Part shown: positions 42,765 to 52,680 of the stretch, piece after piece | Position numbering within the stretch: the first letter of the stretch is position 1 | How the letters are laid out: each line of letters opens with the position of its first letter | Source: CAWCXF01 sp963799455 | Lineage (GTDB): Bacteria; Pseudomonadota; Alphaproteobacteria; Rhodobacterales; Rhodobacteraceae | DNA length: 64,000 bases | Direction: 5' to 3' | Assembly (NCBI GenBank): GCA_963799455.1 | Contig: CAWCXF010000008.1 | Span: forward strand, 992,001 to 1,056,000 | Notes under the pieces: model-generated | Database searches by the model: none | What the model saw: only the letters and a program-made list of their open reading frames with translations | Told to the model about the DNA's origin: nothing | Program-made: the position numbers and the translations under genes

Positions 42765-42816
42765 CGAGCTCCGGCTGATCAGTTCGGTCTGACGCGAGCT
42801 GATCAGCCGGAGTTCG
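42765..42816. repeat. Large inverted repeat (22-bp arms, 8-base loop)
   Basis: Arms at 42765-42786 and 42795-42816 are complementary at 20 of 22 positions and share the core CTCCGGCTGATCAG; the loop is GTCTGACG. It begins 2 bases after the stop of the membrane hypothetical gene and ends at the C-terminal end of the IS110-like remnant. There is no T-run, so a simple intrinsic terminator is unlikely. It could be the end of the mobile element or a strong 3' hairpin for the upstream mRNA. Confidence 0.85.
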
Positions 42817-43760
42817 TGTGAGAGGTGAGCGCGTCGGCTGCTCGACAGAGGGCGCGCCGCACGCCGGCGTCGCCAACTCGACCGATGCCGCCCGACCAGC
42901 CCATGTCGCCCGGCCGCCCTCGCCGGGGCGTCAGGCCGAAGGGCGCGCGCCCCGTCGCGCCCCCGTCGCGCGCCCGTCGCGCGCCCGTCGCGCGCGCTTG
43001 CGAACCTCGAGGGGTCGTCCATGCCCGCGCCGTGGGTCATCGCCACCGGCGGCCCGACGCCCGGGGCCGTCGTCGGGCGGCGGCAGGGCTCGCTCACCTT
43101 CGCCCGGGCGGCGATCGGCCGGTCGAGCGCGTCGATCGCGCCTGCGGGCCGGTCGACGACCTCGACGAGAGGCCGCGGGACGGGTCGCAGGCCCGGATCG
43201 TCCAGCGCCGCGTCGACCAGGGCGCGGGATCCCGGGCGGGCCGGCCTCGCAGGTCTCAACCCCTCGGCCTGAAGGATCGACCAGACGGCGCCCGCGCAGG
43301 TCGAGCGACTGGCGGCGCCGCTGCTCGCGCACGGCCAGGAGCGCGCTCCCGCCGTGCCCCGGGCGACCTGACCCAGGCCGGGCGGAACGCCTTCGCCCGC
43401 ATCAGGTCGGCGAGGCCGCGCGCGTCGTCGCTCGTCGGTCTTGTTGCCGGAGCCCGCGCGCAAGGTGGCGGCCGCGTGCGTCGCATCGATCTGGCGCGGC
43501 GGCGCAGGGGGCCAGGGGGGCCAAGGGGGAGTGCCATGCAGGCCGGCGCGTCGGCCTCGGCGTCGCCCACGAGCGCGGCCTGGGCCAGCGGGCTCGGGGC
43601 CGCTCGGCGGCGTGGGCCGCCCGGGCGGCCCAGGCGTGGCCGGGCTGGACGCAGGCGTGACGGATCGCGGCCGCGACGACGCTGGTCCGGGCGCAGGCCG
43701 CGGGCGAGCGCGCCCCTCGCCCGACGACCCCGGTGGCCACCGCCCTCGACGCCGCGGGCG
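42815..43760 (-). pseudogene. Degraded IS110-family transposase
   Basis: On the minus strand, scattered across frames, are pieces in the correct order for an IS110 transposase. RQIDATHAAATLRAGSGNKTD then DARGLADLMRAKAFRP (43380-43500) matches the DEDD-domain end. SWPCASSGAASRS to AGAVWSILQAEGLRP follows. CRRPTTAPGVGPPVAMTHGA then GMDDPSRFASAR (near 43020-43110) is the Transposase_20 domain, and GLTPRRGRPGDMGWSGGIGR then VGDAGVRRALCRAADALT (42825-42925) is the C-terminus. At least three frameshifts separate them, so no active enzyme can be made. The N-terminal third is not convincingly recognisable. The inverted repeat at 42765-42816 abuts its 3' end. Confidence 0.72.
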
Positions 43761-43829
43761 ATGGGAATGCCCCACCCCAGGCAGAACCCTCGGCGCCCCC
43801 CTCGGCGCCCCCGAAATCACACCACCGCG

Positions 43830-44200
43830 GACGCTACCGGTGCAGCCGCTGGGCGTATCTCCGTCCCCGTGCAGGCCCTGCTTCGACATGGTCTCGTGGA
43901 TGAGGCCATGCCGGTGTTCGACTACGGCTGCGGTCGAGGCGACGATGTCCGGGCCCTGCAGGCCATGGGCTTGCGCGCGGAAGGGTGGGGTCCGCACCAT
44001 GCGCCGGAGGCGACGCCGGCCCCCGCTACGGTCGTCAACCTCGGCTACGTCCTCGACGTGGTCGAGGAGCCATCCGAACGAGTCGAGGTCGCGCGCAAGG
44101 CCCGGGCGTTGACCCGTGGGGTGCTCGCGGTGGCGTTCTGATCGAGGGCCGCGCCGACGTCAGCGGGCAGCAGCCTCAAGGGGACGGAATGGACTCGCCC
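43830..44200 (+). pseudogene. Fragment of a DNA-phosphorothioation-associated methyltransferase (TIGR04096-like)
   Basis: The plus strand reads RISVPVQALLRHGLVDEAMP, then VFDYGCGRGDDVRALQAMGL, then ATVVNLGYVLDVVEEPSERV and ARALTRGVLAVAF, up to a TGA at 44141. The next frame continues VLIEGRADVSGQQPQGDG. This follows the C-terminal Rossmann methyltransferase half of the putative methyltransferase found beside dnd genes, with the SAM motif DYGCGRGDD intact. A frameshift at 44136-44142 and loss of the N-terminal half and the tail make it a pseudogene. No dndBCDE genes are present. The assignment rests on remembered family sequence. Confidence 0.6.
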
Positions 44201-44749
44201 CCCTGGGGCGGACGTCCCGGAGCTCTTTCAGGGGGTGTCGGAGACCGCCCGGACGAGGCCGCCCCGTCCTTGTGAGGTCCGGCGTCGGATGATCGAGCGT
44301 GTGCGTTTCGCACGCAGGCCCGGGGAGCTCGCGCGCGAGTCCGAGCCGACGGCGGTGTCCGTCGCCAGCCGGGTGCTGCCCGGGCCGGGCGCGATGCCGG
44401 CCGCCGAGGCGACGGCCCGACGGGCGGGGGGCGCGAGGAGTGGGTGCGCCTGCGCCGCGAGCTCGGAGCGGGCTCGCAGCGAGCGCGTCGGGAGCGCGGC
44501 GTCCCGGCGAGGGCGGCGGCGCAGGTCTCGCGCGGGAGCGCCGGGCGCCCCCGAGCGGGTCCCCCTCCACGGGCGCGAGACCTGGGCCGTGCACCCTTTT
44601 CCGCACGATGGCCCCGGCCCCGGGGGTCTCGACACCGGGATGGCACGCCTGGCGGGATCGGCCAGCCTCGGCCCGCGCCGTGGCCGACGCCCACCCCTGC
44701 GGCGCGACGGTCGGGATGAGGGCCTGCATCGCCTTCGGCGATGCGCCGG
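44201..44749. other. Unassigned decayed sequence between methyltransferase and IstB remnants
   Basis: About 550 bases in which no frame gives a recognisable protein. Given both neighbours are remnants, it is probably further decayed mobile or accessory DNA. Confidence 0.5.
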
Positions 44750-45240
44750 CGGACTTGGTCGTCGCGCGCGGCGGCCGTCCTGGCCCGCGTTGGCGATTGA
44801 GGACGCTGCGGCGGCGGCTCTCGACGTCGAGATCGAGGGGTCGCCGCGTGATGGACGAGCCCGCCTGCGGCGGCGAGCGTCGTGGCGGGGTCCGGGAAGA
44901 TCCGACCCCGCTCGGCCCGAAGGGCTGGCTGGCGGTGATCAGGATGGAGCGCCGCGCGTGAGCCGCGCCCCGATGATCTCGAAGAGGACGCTCGTCTCGG
45001 CCCGATCCTCGGCGAGGCAGGCGAGGTCGCCGAGGAGGCGCCCGCCCGCGGCGCCGCGGTGGCGACGGGCCGCGCAGGCGTCGCGCCGGCATGCCCGAGA
45101 TCGACCGCCCCAGGCCTGCTCGGCCCCGTCCGATCAAGACCGCCTCCCGCCGCCTCGAGGCGTTCGAGCGGATCGCCATGCGGCGCCACAAGCTCGACCG
45201 GGAGGCCGTGGCCCGCCTCGCCGCAGCCGTCATCCCGCGC
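44750..45240 (-). pseudogene. istB: Degraded IS21-family helper ATPase (IstB)
   Basis: Minus-strand pieces in order: GDLACLAEDRAETSVLFEII then GARLTR (45045-44960), RRSILITASQPFG (about 44955-44920), GRIFPDPATTLAAAGGLVHH (about 44905-44840), and LDLDVESRRRSVLNRQRG then PGRPPRATTK (to about 44750). These follow the second half of the IS21 IstB ATPase, including the Walker B/sensor I region (SxLITxNQPF) and the VHHA motif. At least two frameshifts break it. The Walker A half, expected at 45060-45240, is only doubtfully visible, and no istA is seen. Confidence 0.72.
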
Positions 45241-45294
45241 ATGACGAGCCTCGACGGGCCGCCCCCGCGCAGGCCGCGCGAGGGGCGCCTCGGG

Positions 45295-47385
45295 CTACCT
45301 CCGCCGCCCCTCGCGCAGCCAGGCGCCGACCATCAGCGCGCCCGCCAGCAGCAGATAGGCCCAAGGCGGCAGCAGCGCGGCGACGCTCACGTCGGTCGTC
45401 AGATGCGCCTCGCGCGGCGTGAGCCCGATCCAGCCGCGGCCCGCGGCGTCGCGGCCGGGGCGGACGTCGCGCAGCGCGGGCAGGCCGTCCTCGACGCGCA
45501 GGATGCCGCCGCGGGTGGCCTCGACCAAGGGCTCCAGCGCCTCGGCGCCCGCGATGGTGCGCTCGAACTCGCGCGGGGCGGCGGGGCCGACGCCGATGAC
45601 GGTCTCGCGCTCGCCGTCCGCGAGGCGCCACAGGCCGAGCTGGGCGGCCTCCACCTCGCCCTCGAACACGCCCGGCGCCGTCTCCTGCAGGCTCAGCACG
45701 TCCTCGGTCCCGTCGGGCGCGGTGACGGCCACGTCGCCCACGCCCTCGGCCAGCGTGCGGCGCGTGACGGCGATGGTCGCGCCGTCGGTCTCGGCCGTCA
45801 GGGCCTCCTCCTCCAGCTCGGGCTCCTTCATCAGCCAGTGGGCGAGGCGGCGCAGCAGCTCGAGCTGCGGCCCGCCGCCCTCGAAGCCGCGCGACCAGAG
45901 CCAGGCCTGATCGGAGGCGAGCAGCGCCACGCGCCCCTCGCCCTCGCGCGCGAGCACCAGGAGCGGGCGCTCGTCCGCCCCGCTCATCACGGTCTCGCCC
46001 TTTGCCGCCTCGACCTCGACGAGGCGCAGCCAGCGGCCCCAGCCGGGCTCGCCGTCCTCTCCCTCGGGCGCGAAGGCCTCGAGCCCGCGCGTCACCGGAT
46101 GGCGCTCGCCGAGATCGGTGACGCGGGGGGTGAAGCCCTCCTCGATCACGCGGCCCGTGGGCTGCGCGGGCAGCGCGTCGCCCAGGGGCGAGCGCGCGAG
46201 GCTGTCGGCGGAGGCGTATTCGGGGCCCGCGGCGACCAGCACCGCGCCGCCCTCCTCGACGTAGCGGCGGATGTTGTCGAGATAGACGCCCGGCAGGATG
46301 CCGCGCAGGCGGTAGCGGTCGAACACGATCAGGTCGAACTCGTCGATCTTGTCGAGGAACAGCTCGCGCGTCGGGAAGGCGATCAGCGACAGCTCGTCCA
46401 CCGGCACGCCGTCCTGCTTCTCGGGCGGGCGCAGGATGGTGAAGTGGACCAGATCCACCGACGAGTCGGACTTCAGCAGGTTGCGCCAGGTGCGCTCGCC
46501 CGGATGCGGCTCGCCCGAGACGAGGAGCACGCGCAGCCGGTCGCGCACGCCGTTCATCTGGACCACGGCGGCGTTGTTCCTCGCCGTCAGCTCGCCCGCG
46601 GCCTCGGGCGTCTCGAAGCGGATGACGTTGCGGCCCGCGTGCGGCAGCGTGACGGGAAGCTCCAGATCCTCGCCGACCGGCACCTGGAACGCCATCGGCT
46701 CGCCGCCGTCCACGGAGATGGTGAGCGCGGCGGTGCCGTCCGCCGTCGCGGGAACGTCGCCCTCGCGGGGCACGTTGCCCTCGTCGTCGATGCGGATGGT
46801 CAACATGACCTCCTCGTCGAGGATGGCGAAGGCGGGCGCGCCGAGGACGGACAAGCGGCGGTCCCAGTCCTCCTCGGAGCCCGTCAACAGGACGTGGAAG
46901 GGGGCGGGAAGCTCGGGGGCGGCCTCGGCGTCGTGGATGCGCCCGTCGGTGACGGCGAGGACGCCCGCGAGCCGCCCGCGCGGCTCCTGCGAGAGCGCGT
47001 CGCGCAACGCGCCCATCAGCAGCGTGCCGGCGTCGCCCTCCCCGTCGGGCACGGGGACGCGGCGGACCTCGGTGTTGGGGCGCGCGGCGATGCGCTCGGC
47101 CATGGCGTCCGCGGCCTGCGTCGTCTGCCCAGCGCGCTCCCCGATGCGCGACGAGGCGGTGGCGTCCTCCAGCATCACCACGATGTCGGTGAGCGCCTCG
47201 CGCTCCTCGGTCTGGAGCGAGGGGCCGAGCAGCGCCGCGATCACCGCGAGGCCCGCGAGCGCGCGCAGCCACCAGCCGGGCAGGCCGCGCGCCAGCGCCA
47301 GCGCCACCGCGGCGAGCGCCAAGGCGCCCGCGGCGGCGATCACCGGCCAGGGCAGGGCAGGGTCGAGGATGATCGTGCGGTCCAT
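45295..47385 (-). CDS. Membrane protein with a glutamine-amidotransferase-like domain, last gene of the MoxR cluster
   Basis: A 696-residue protein. Seen: two N-terminal helices (WPVIAAAGALALAAVALALA, WWLRALAGLAVIAALLGPSL), a VWA-like/beta region starting TDIVVMLEDATASSRIG, a beta-sandwich, then a class I amidotransferase-like fold beginning VRDRLRVLLVSGEPHPGERT with FDLIVFDRYRLRGILPGVYL, GGAVLVAAGPEYASADSLAR and LLASDQAWLWSRGFEGGGPQ; the catalytic cysteine is not where expected, so enzymatic activity is unlikely. A C-terminal helix (WAYLLLAGALMVGAWL) anchors it. It resembles BatA/DUF4159-cluster partner proteins. Function is unknown. It follows the DUF4159 gene by 140 bases. Confidence 0.82.
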   Translation of the reverse strand: MDRTIILDPALPWPVIAAAGALALAAVALALARGLPGWWLRALAGLAVIAALLGPSLQTEEREALTDIVVMLEDATASSRIGERAGQTTQAADAMAERIAARPNTEVRRVPVPDGEGDAGTLLMGALRDALSQEPRGRLAGVLAVTDGRIHDAEAAPELPAPFHVLLTGSEEDWDRRLSVLGAPAFAILDEEVMLTIRIDDEGNVPREGDVPATADGTAALTISVDGGEPMAFQVPVGEDLELPVTLPHAGRNVIRFETPEAAGELTARNNAAVVQMNGVRDRLRVLLVSGEPHPGERTWRNLLKSDSSVDLVHFTILRPPEKQDGVPVDELSLIAFPTRELFLDKIDEFDLIVFDRYRLRGILPGVYLDNIRRYVEEGGAVLVAAGPEYASADSLARSPLGDALPAQPTGRVIEEGFTPRVTDLGERHPVTRGLEAFAPEGEDGEPGWGRWLRLVEVEAAKGETVMSGADERPLLVLAREGEGRVALLASDQAWLWSRGFEGGGPQLELLRRLAHWLMKEPELEEEALTAETDGATIAVTRRTLAEGVGDVAVTAPDGTEDVLSLQETAPGVFEGEVEAAQLGLWRLADGERETVIGVGPAAPREFERTIAGAEALEPLVEATRGGILRVEDGLPALRDVRPGRDAAGRGWIGLTPREAHLTTDVSVAALLPPWAYLLLAGALMVGAWLREGRRR

Positions 47386-47525
47386 CGGGTCTCCTCGGGT
47401 GCGCGGCGGCCCCCTCGCGGGGGTGCGGGCTCAGAGCGTGCGGCGTCGGGCGGCGAAGCCGAGGGCGAGCGGCGCCCGCCCCGCCCGGCCCCTCGGCCTC
47501 CGGCCGGGGTCGCGGCCGGCCGCCG

Positions 47526-50462
47526 TCACTGCCCCAGCCGGTCGAGCAGGGCCGGCACGTGCACCTGGTCGGATTTGTAGTTGCCGGTCAGCACGTGCAT
47601 CACGAGGTTGACGCCGAAGCGCAGCGCGATCTCGCGCTGGCGCTCGCCGGCGAAGCCGCGCCCGATCGGCACCAGCGGGCGGCCCTGCGCGTCCTCGGCC
47701 CAGGCGGCGGCCCAGTCGTTGGGGCCGATCACCACCGGCGTCACGTTGTCGTTGAGGTTGCGGAACGGCATCCCCTCGGCGCGCTCGGCGTCGGGCGGGG
47801 CTGCCTCGACCCAGACCTCGCGCGAGGTGCCCCGGCCGGGGAAGTCCTGCAGCAGGTAGAAGGCGCGCGTCAGCACGTGGTCCTCGGGGACCACCTCCAG
47901 GGGCGGCACGTCGAGGGGGGCGGCGATGCGTTGGAGGGTGCGCGCCTCGGGCGTCGCGGTGCCGGGCAGGTCGGCGTCGCGCGTGTCGAACAGGATCAGG
48001 CCGCCCGAGCGCAGGTAGCGGTTGAGCTTGGCGTAGGCGGCCTCCGACGGCACGGCCTGGTCGGGCGTGATCGGCCAGTAGAGCATCGGGTAGACCGACA
48101 GCTCGTCGGTCTCGGGATCGACGCCCACGGGCTCGGCCGGCTCGACGGAGGTGCGAAGGGCGAGGGTGCTCGACAGCCCGCGCAGCCCGGCCTGGGCCAT
48201 GTCGTCCACCCGGGCGTCGCCGGTCAGGACATGGGCGAGCGTGACGTTCGAGGCCGCCGCGACGGCGGCCGCGTCGCCGGCCTCCTGGGCCTGGGCGGGG
48301 AGCGCGAGGCCGAGCGCCAGGAGGATCGGCGCCGCGCGGCGGAGCGCGTCCGGGACGGCGAGCGCGCCGAGGACCGCCACCCATCCCCAGTGCGCGAGCC
48401 CCCCGAGGGGCACGCCGGCTGCGGCCTCGGCGCCGCCGGGGGCGAGCGCGGCCAGGGCCAGGATCGCGCCGCCGCTACGGATCGCGCCGCCGCTGCGGGC
48501 CGCGCCGCCGTTGCGGATCGAGCCGCCGCTGCGGACGCCGCGGCGCAGGCGTCCCATCAGCAGGAGCGAGGCGATCACGTCGGCCGCGAGCAGCGCCACC
48601 GCGGCGGCCAGCAGCCAGCCGCCGAGCGGGGTCTCGCGCGGCGCCGTGGGCCGCTCGACCGGCACGCTCGCGGGCCAGGCCGCGGGCTCCAGCGCCGTCC
48701 GGGCATCGACCACGTTGAGCGCGAGCCTGCGCTCGCCGTCCGAGTAGAGGCCCGGCGGCGCCTCGGCCGAGGCGCCGGCGATCAGCGCCTCGCCCGGCAC
48801 GCCGGGCCGCTCGCCGGCCTCGCGCGGCACGCCGAAGGCGTCGAGCGCGACCTCGGGCGCCCAGACCGTGCCCGCGAGATCGCCCGCGTCCTCGCCGCCC
48901 GTGGGCGCCGAGACCGCGAGCCGCTCCAGCATCCGCACGAAGAGCCCCGAGAGCGGCAGGCCCGACCACTCGGCGTTGGCGGTGACGTGGAACAGCACCA
49001 CCTGGCCCTGGCCCAGCTCGCGGCGCGTCACCAAAGGCGTGCCGTCGGCGAGGCGCGCGAGCGTGCGGGAGGCCAGCTCCGGCCCCGGCTCGGCCAGCAC
49101 CTGCGCGCCGACGCGCACCTCGTCGGGGACGGCGAGCCCGGCGAAGGGGCCGTCCTCGGGGAAGGGCTGGAGCGCCTTGGGCTCGCCCCAGGACATGGCA
49201 CCCCCAACGGAGCGGCCGCCCGCGCGCAGGCGCACCGGCATCAACGGGTCGTCGCCCGAGCGGCCGGCGTCGGAGGCCGCGAGGCGGGGGCCCGCGAAGC
49301 GCAGCAGCAGGCCCCCCCCCTCGACCCACTCCCGAAGCGCCTCGGCCTCGGGCAGCTCGCCCACGTCGGCCAAGACGATCACGTCGGGGTTGGCGGGCAG
49401 CGCGTCCGCCACGTCGCCCTCGATGAGGTCGGCGGTGGGCGCCAGCGCCTCGCGCAGGTAGTGCAGCGGCGACAGCAGCCGCAGCCCCTCGGCCTCGCCC
49501 TCGCCCGACACCAGCGCGATCTCGCGGCGCCTGAGCGCGTCGTCGACCATCTGCACCGCGCCGGCCGAGCGCAGCCCCTCGACCTCGAAGCGCGCGACGC
49601 GGTTGCGCAGCTCGGGCGGCAGCGAGAGCGCGACCTCGGCCTCGGTCGCGCCGTCCGCGAAGGCGAGATCGGCCTCGGCCAGCGCGCGCTCGACGCCGTC
49701 GGGGCCGGGGCCGCGGGCGATCAGGCGCTCGGCGCGCTCGGGGCCCGGCGCGGGGCGCGCGGCGGTCAGGGCGATGGCGCCGTCCTCGACCGCGGGCGGG
49801 CGCAGCGCGGTGACGGGCCGTCCGGCCTCGAACACCCGCACCGGGCCGCGCGCCTGGAGCGCGGCCAGCAGCGGCCCGCGCGAGGCCCGCGCGAGGCCGT
49901 CCGACAGCCACAGCGTCTCGAAGCGGCCCTCCAGCGCGCCGGCCCACTCGGCGACGGCCCCCGGGTCGGGGGCGTAGGGCGCGGGCGTCAGGCCCGGCAC
50001 GGCGCGCAGCAGCTCGCCCGCGGCCCGGAACTCTGGGCCGCCCGGCGGCAGGTCGGTGGCGAGCGCCAGCGCGGCGGGGCGGCCCGCGCGCTCGGCGCGG
50101 GCGAGCTCGGCCTCGATGCGCTGGAGGCGCGCGGGCCAGGAGGGCGCGTCGGCCCAGGTGCCGTCGGCGAGGATCAGGACCGGCCCGGAGCCCGGCGCGC
50201 CCTCCTCGGGGTTCAGGATCGGCCCGGCGAGCCCGAGGATGACGAGCGCCACGGCGAGCGCGCGGATGAGCAGCAGCCACCAGGGCGTGGTGTCGGCCTG
50301 CGTCTCCTCGTCGCGCAGGCCGAGCAGCAAGGCCACGCCGGGGAAGCGCCGGCGCGCCGGCGCGGGCGGCACGGCGCGCAAGAGGAGCCACAGGATCGGC
50401 AGCAGGACGAGCGCGAGCAAGAGCCACGGCGCGGTGAAGGCGATCGGGCCGAGGGCGAGCAT
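47526..50462 (-). CDS. BatA-N/DUF4159 domain membrane protein
   Basis: A 978-residue protein of the alphaproteobacterial DUF4159 type. Seen: a BatA N-terminal pair of helices (FTAPWLLLALVLLPILWLLL, PWWLLLIRALAVALVILGLA), a VWA-like portion, amidotransferase-like middle, a second helix pair near residues 620-640 (GGWLLAAAVALLAADVIASL) and 680-710, and the C-terminal DUF4159 domain (VTLAHVLTGDARVDDMAQAG, YPMLYWPITPDQAVPSEAAY, FDTRDADLPG, HVLTRAFYLLQDFPGR, NDNVTPVVIGPNDWAAAW, VNLVMHVLTGNYKSDQVH). An 18-bp repeat adds GGSIRNGGAARSGGAIRSGG near residue 650. It starts one base after the DUF58 stop. Function unknown; related BatA-type proteins take part in envelope stress or MoxR-dependent assembly. 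Confidence 0.87.
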   Translation of the reverse strand: MLALGPIAFTAPWLLLALVLLPILWLLLRAVPPAPARRRFPGVALLLGLRDEETQADTTPWWLLLIRALAVALVILGLAGPILNPEEGAPGSGPVLILADGTWADAPSWPARLQRIEAELARAERAGRPAALALATDLPPGGPEFRAAGELLRAVPGLTPAPYAPDPGAVAEWAGALEGRFETLWLSDGLARASRGPLLAALQARGPVRVFEAGRPVTALRPPAVEDGAIALTAARPAPGPERAERLIARGPGPDGVERALAEADLAFADGATEAEVALSLPPELRNRVARFEVEGLRSAGAVQMVDDALRRREIALVSGEGEAEGLRLLSPLHYLREALAPTADLIEGDVADALPANPDVIVLADVGELPEAEALREWVEGGGLLLRFAGPRLAASDAGRSGDDPLMPVRLRAGGRSVGGAMSWGEPKALQPFPEDGPFAGLAVPDEVRVGAQVLAEPGPELASRTLARLADGTPLVTRRELGQGQVVLFHVTANAEWSGLPLSGLFVRMLERLAVSAPTGGEDAGDLAGTVWAPEVALDAFGVPREAGERPGVPGEALIAGASAEAPPGLYSDGERRLALNVVDARTALEPAAWPASVPVERPTAPRETPLGGWLLAAAVALLAADVIASLLLMGRLRRGVRSGGSIRNGGAARSGGAIRSGGAILALAALAPGGAEAAAGVPLGGLAHWGWVAVLGALAVPDALRRAAPILLALGLALPAQAQEAGDAAAVAAASNVTLAHVLTGDARVDDMAQAGLRGLSSTLALRTSVEPAEPVGVDPETDELSVYPMLYWPITPDQAVPSEAAYAKLNRYLRSGGLILFDTRDADLPGTATPEARTLQRIAAPLDVPPLEVVPEDHVLTRAFYLLQDFPGRGTSREVWVEAAPPDAERAEGMPFRNLNDNVTPVVIGPNDWAAAWAEDAQGRPLVPIGRGFAGERQREIALRFGVNLVMHVLTGNYKSDQVHVPALLDRLGQ
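48463..48540. repeat. 18-bp tandem repeat inside the DUF4159 gene
   Basis: About four copies of an 18-bp unit based on CTGCGGATCGCGCCGCCG run in frame and encode a (S/N)GGA(I/A)R-type repeat of six residues in a loop between membrane segments. Confidence 0.82.
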
Positions 50463-50463
50463 C

Positions 50464-51336
50464 TCAGCGCCCCCCCTCGATCGCCGCGTAGAGCGTCAGC
50501 AGCATCGGCGAGGGGGGCGCCCCGGTCGAGTGCTCGAGACGGAGCCAGCCCGTGCGCCGCGCGAGGGTCTCGAGGCGCTCGCGCCGCTCGGCGAGGCGAT
50601 CGAGGTAGCGCGCGCGCAGATCGCCCGCATGCAGCGTCTCGTGGCGCAGCCCGCCCCCCATCGACTCGAACACCGTGCGGCCCTGGTAGGGGAAGGCCGT
50701 CTCGGCGGGATCGAGCACCTGGAGCAGCACCCCCCTCACGCCGCGGTCGGCGGCGCGCGCGAGCGCCGCCTCGGCGGGCGCGGGCGGCCCGAGGAAGTCC
50801 GAGGCGAAGAGCGCGCGCGAGCCCGCCGGCAGCACGCCGTCGCCCGGCGCGCCGTAGTCGCCCTCCTCCACCGCCTGCGCGAGCGCGGACGCGATCCGCG
50901 TGAGCTGCCCGCGGCCGGAGCGAGGCGGGGTCTCGGCGGTCGTGAGCCCGACGCGCTCGCCGCCGCGCACAAGCAGGATGGCGAGCGCCATCGCCAGCAG
51001 CCGCGCGCGGGCGCCCTTGGGAGGGAGCGAGGACGCGGAGGCGAAGCCCATCGAGCGCGAGCCGTCCACCCACAGGCTGACCGACTGCGTGGCCTGCCAC
51101 TCGGTCTCGCGCACGAAGGCCGCGTCCGAGCGCGCCGAGCGGCGCCAGTCGATCGCGCGCGAGGCATCGCCCGGGATCGCCGGGCGGAACTGCCAGAAGG
51201 CGTCGCCCGCGCCCGATCGCCGCCGCCCGTGGGCGCCCGGCAGCACCGTGGCCGCCAGCCGCTCGGCGTCCGCCAGCAGCGGCGGCAACGGGGCCGCCAA
51301 CGCCTCGGCGTCGGTGCGCAGCGCGGCGGGGCTCAC
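50464..51336 (-). CDS. DUF58 domain protein
   Basis: A 290-residue DUF58 (VWA-like) protein. Seen: the family signature GDASRAIDWRRSARSDAAFVRE near residue 55-75, the MIDAS-like VSLWVDGSRSMGFASASSLP, LAMALAILLVRGGERVGLTT and ALFASDFLGPPAPAEAALAR. DUF58 proteins accompany MoxR ATPases and are thought to act as adaptors for metal insertion or complex maturation. It starts with GTG at 51336; the MoxR gene ends 106 bases upstream. The next gene begins 1 base after its stop. Confidence 0.9.
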   Translation of the reverse strand: MSPAALRTDAEALAAPLPPLLADAERLAATVLPGAHGRRRSGAGDAFWQFRPAIPGDASRAIDWRRSARSDAAFVRETEWQATQSVSLWVDGSRSMGFASASSLPPKGARARLLAMALAILLVRGGERVGLTTAETPPRSGRGQLTRIASALAQAVEEGDYGAPGDGVLPAGSRALFASDFLGPPAPAEAALARAADRGVRGVLLQVLDPAETAFPYQGRTVFESMGGGLRHETLHAGDLRARYLDRLAERRERLETLARRTGWLRLEHSTGAPPSPMLLTLYAAIEGGR

Positions 51337-51442
51337 GGCGCGGGCCCGGCGATGCCCGCCGCGCCGCGGGGGGTCGTCGCCCGGACGAGCGGCCGGACCG
51401 GATCGCGCGCCGCGCGGCGCGGGGCGCCCGGACGGCGGCGCC

Positions 51443-52480
<1,038 letters not shown>

Positions 52481-52545
52481 GGCGGGGCTCCGTCGCGGAA
52501 GGGTTGCGGCCTGTGCGGGCCGGGCTCGGCCGGCTATATCTCGTC

Positions 52546-52601
52546 GGGCGTCGTCTCGAAGCAGGGCGTCGTCTCGCAGGGCGTCGTCTTGCAGGGCGTC
52601 G
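52546..52601. repeat. 15/18-bp tandem repeat in the moxR/DUF1285 intergenic region
   Basis: Units GGGCGTCGTCTCGAAGCA, GGGCGTCGTCTCGCA and GGGCGTCGTCTTGCA stand in tandem at 52546-52563, 52564-52578 and 52579-52593, with a partial fourth copy. They lie in the shared promoter region of the two divergent transcription units. Confidence 0.88.
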
Positions 52602-52680
52602 GCGGTCGGCCCGGCACGTCGCCTCGGACCGCAGCCTGGGGGCGAAGGGCGCAGCGGGCAACCTATCGCGGAGGCGGAGG

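Noticed and set aside
45060..45240. Walker A motif of IstB
   Set aside because: A weak EAVLIGRG stretch is present but too degraded to support; only the second half of IstB is called with confidence.
47559..50903. Very long plus-strand reading frame (over 1100 codons) opposite the DUF4159 gene
   Set aside because: Its translation is histidine/arginine/glycine-rich without conserved motifs; it is the antisense shadow of a clear coding gene in extremely GC-rich DNA. The same applies to similar frames opposite TIGR02302 and polA.
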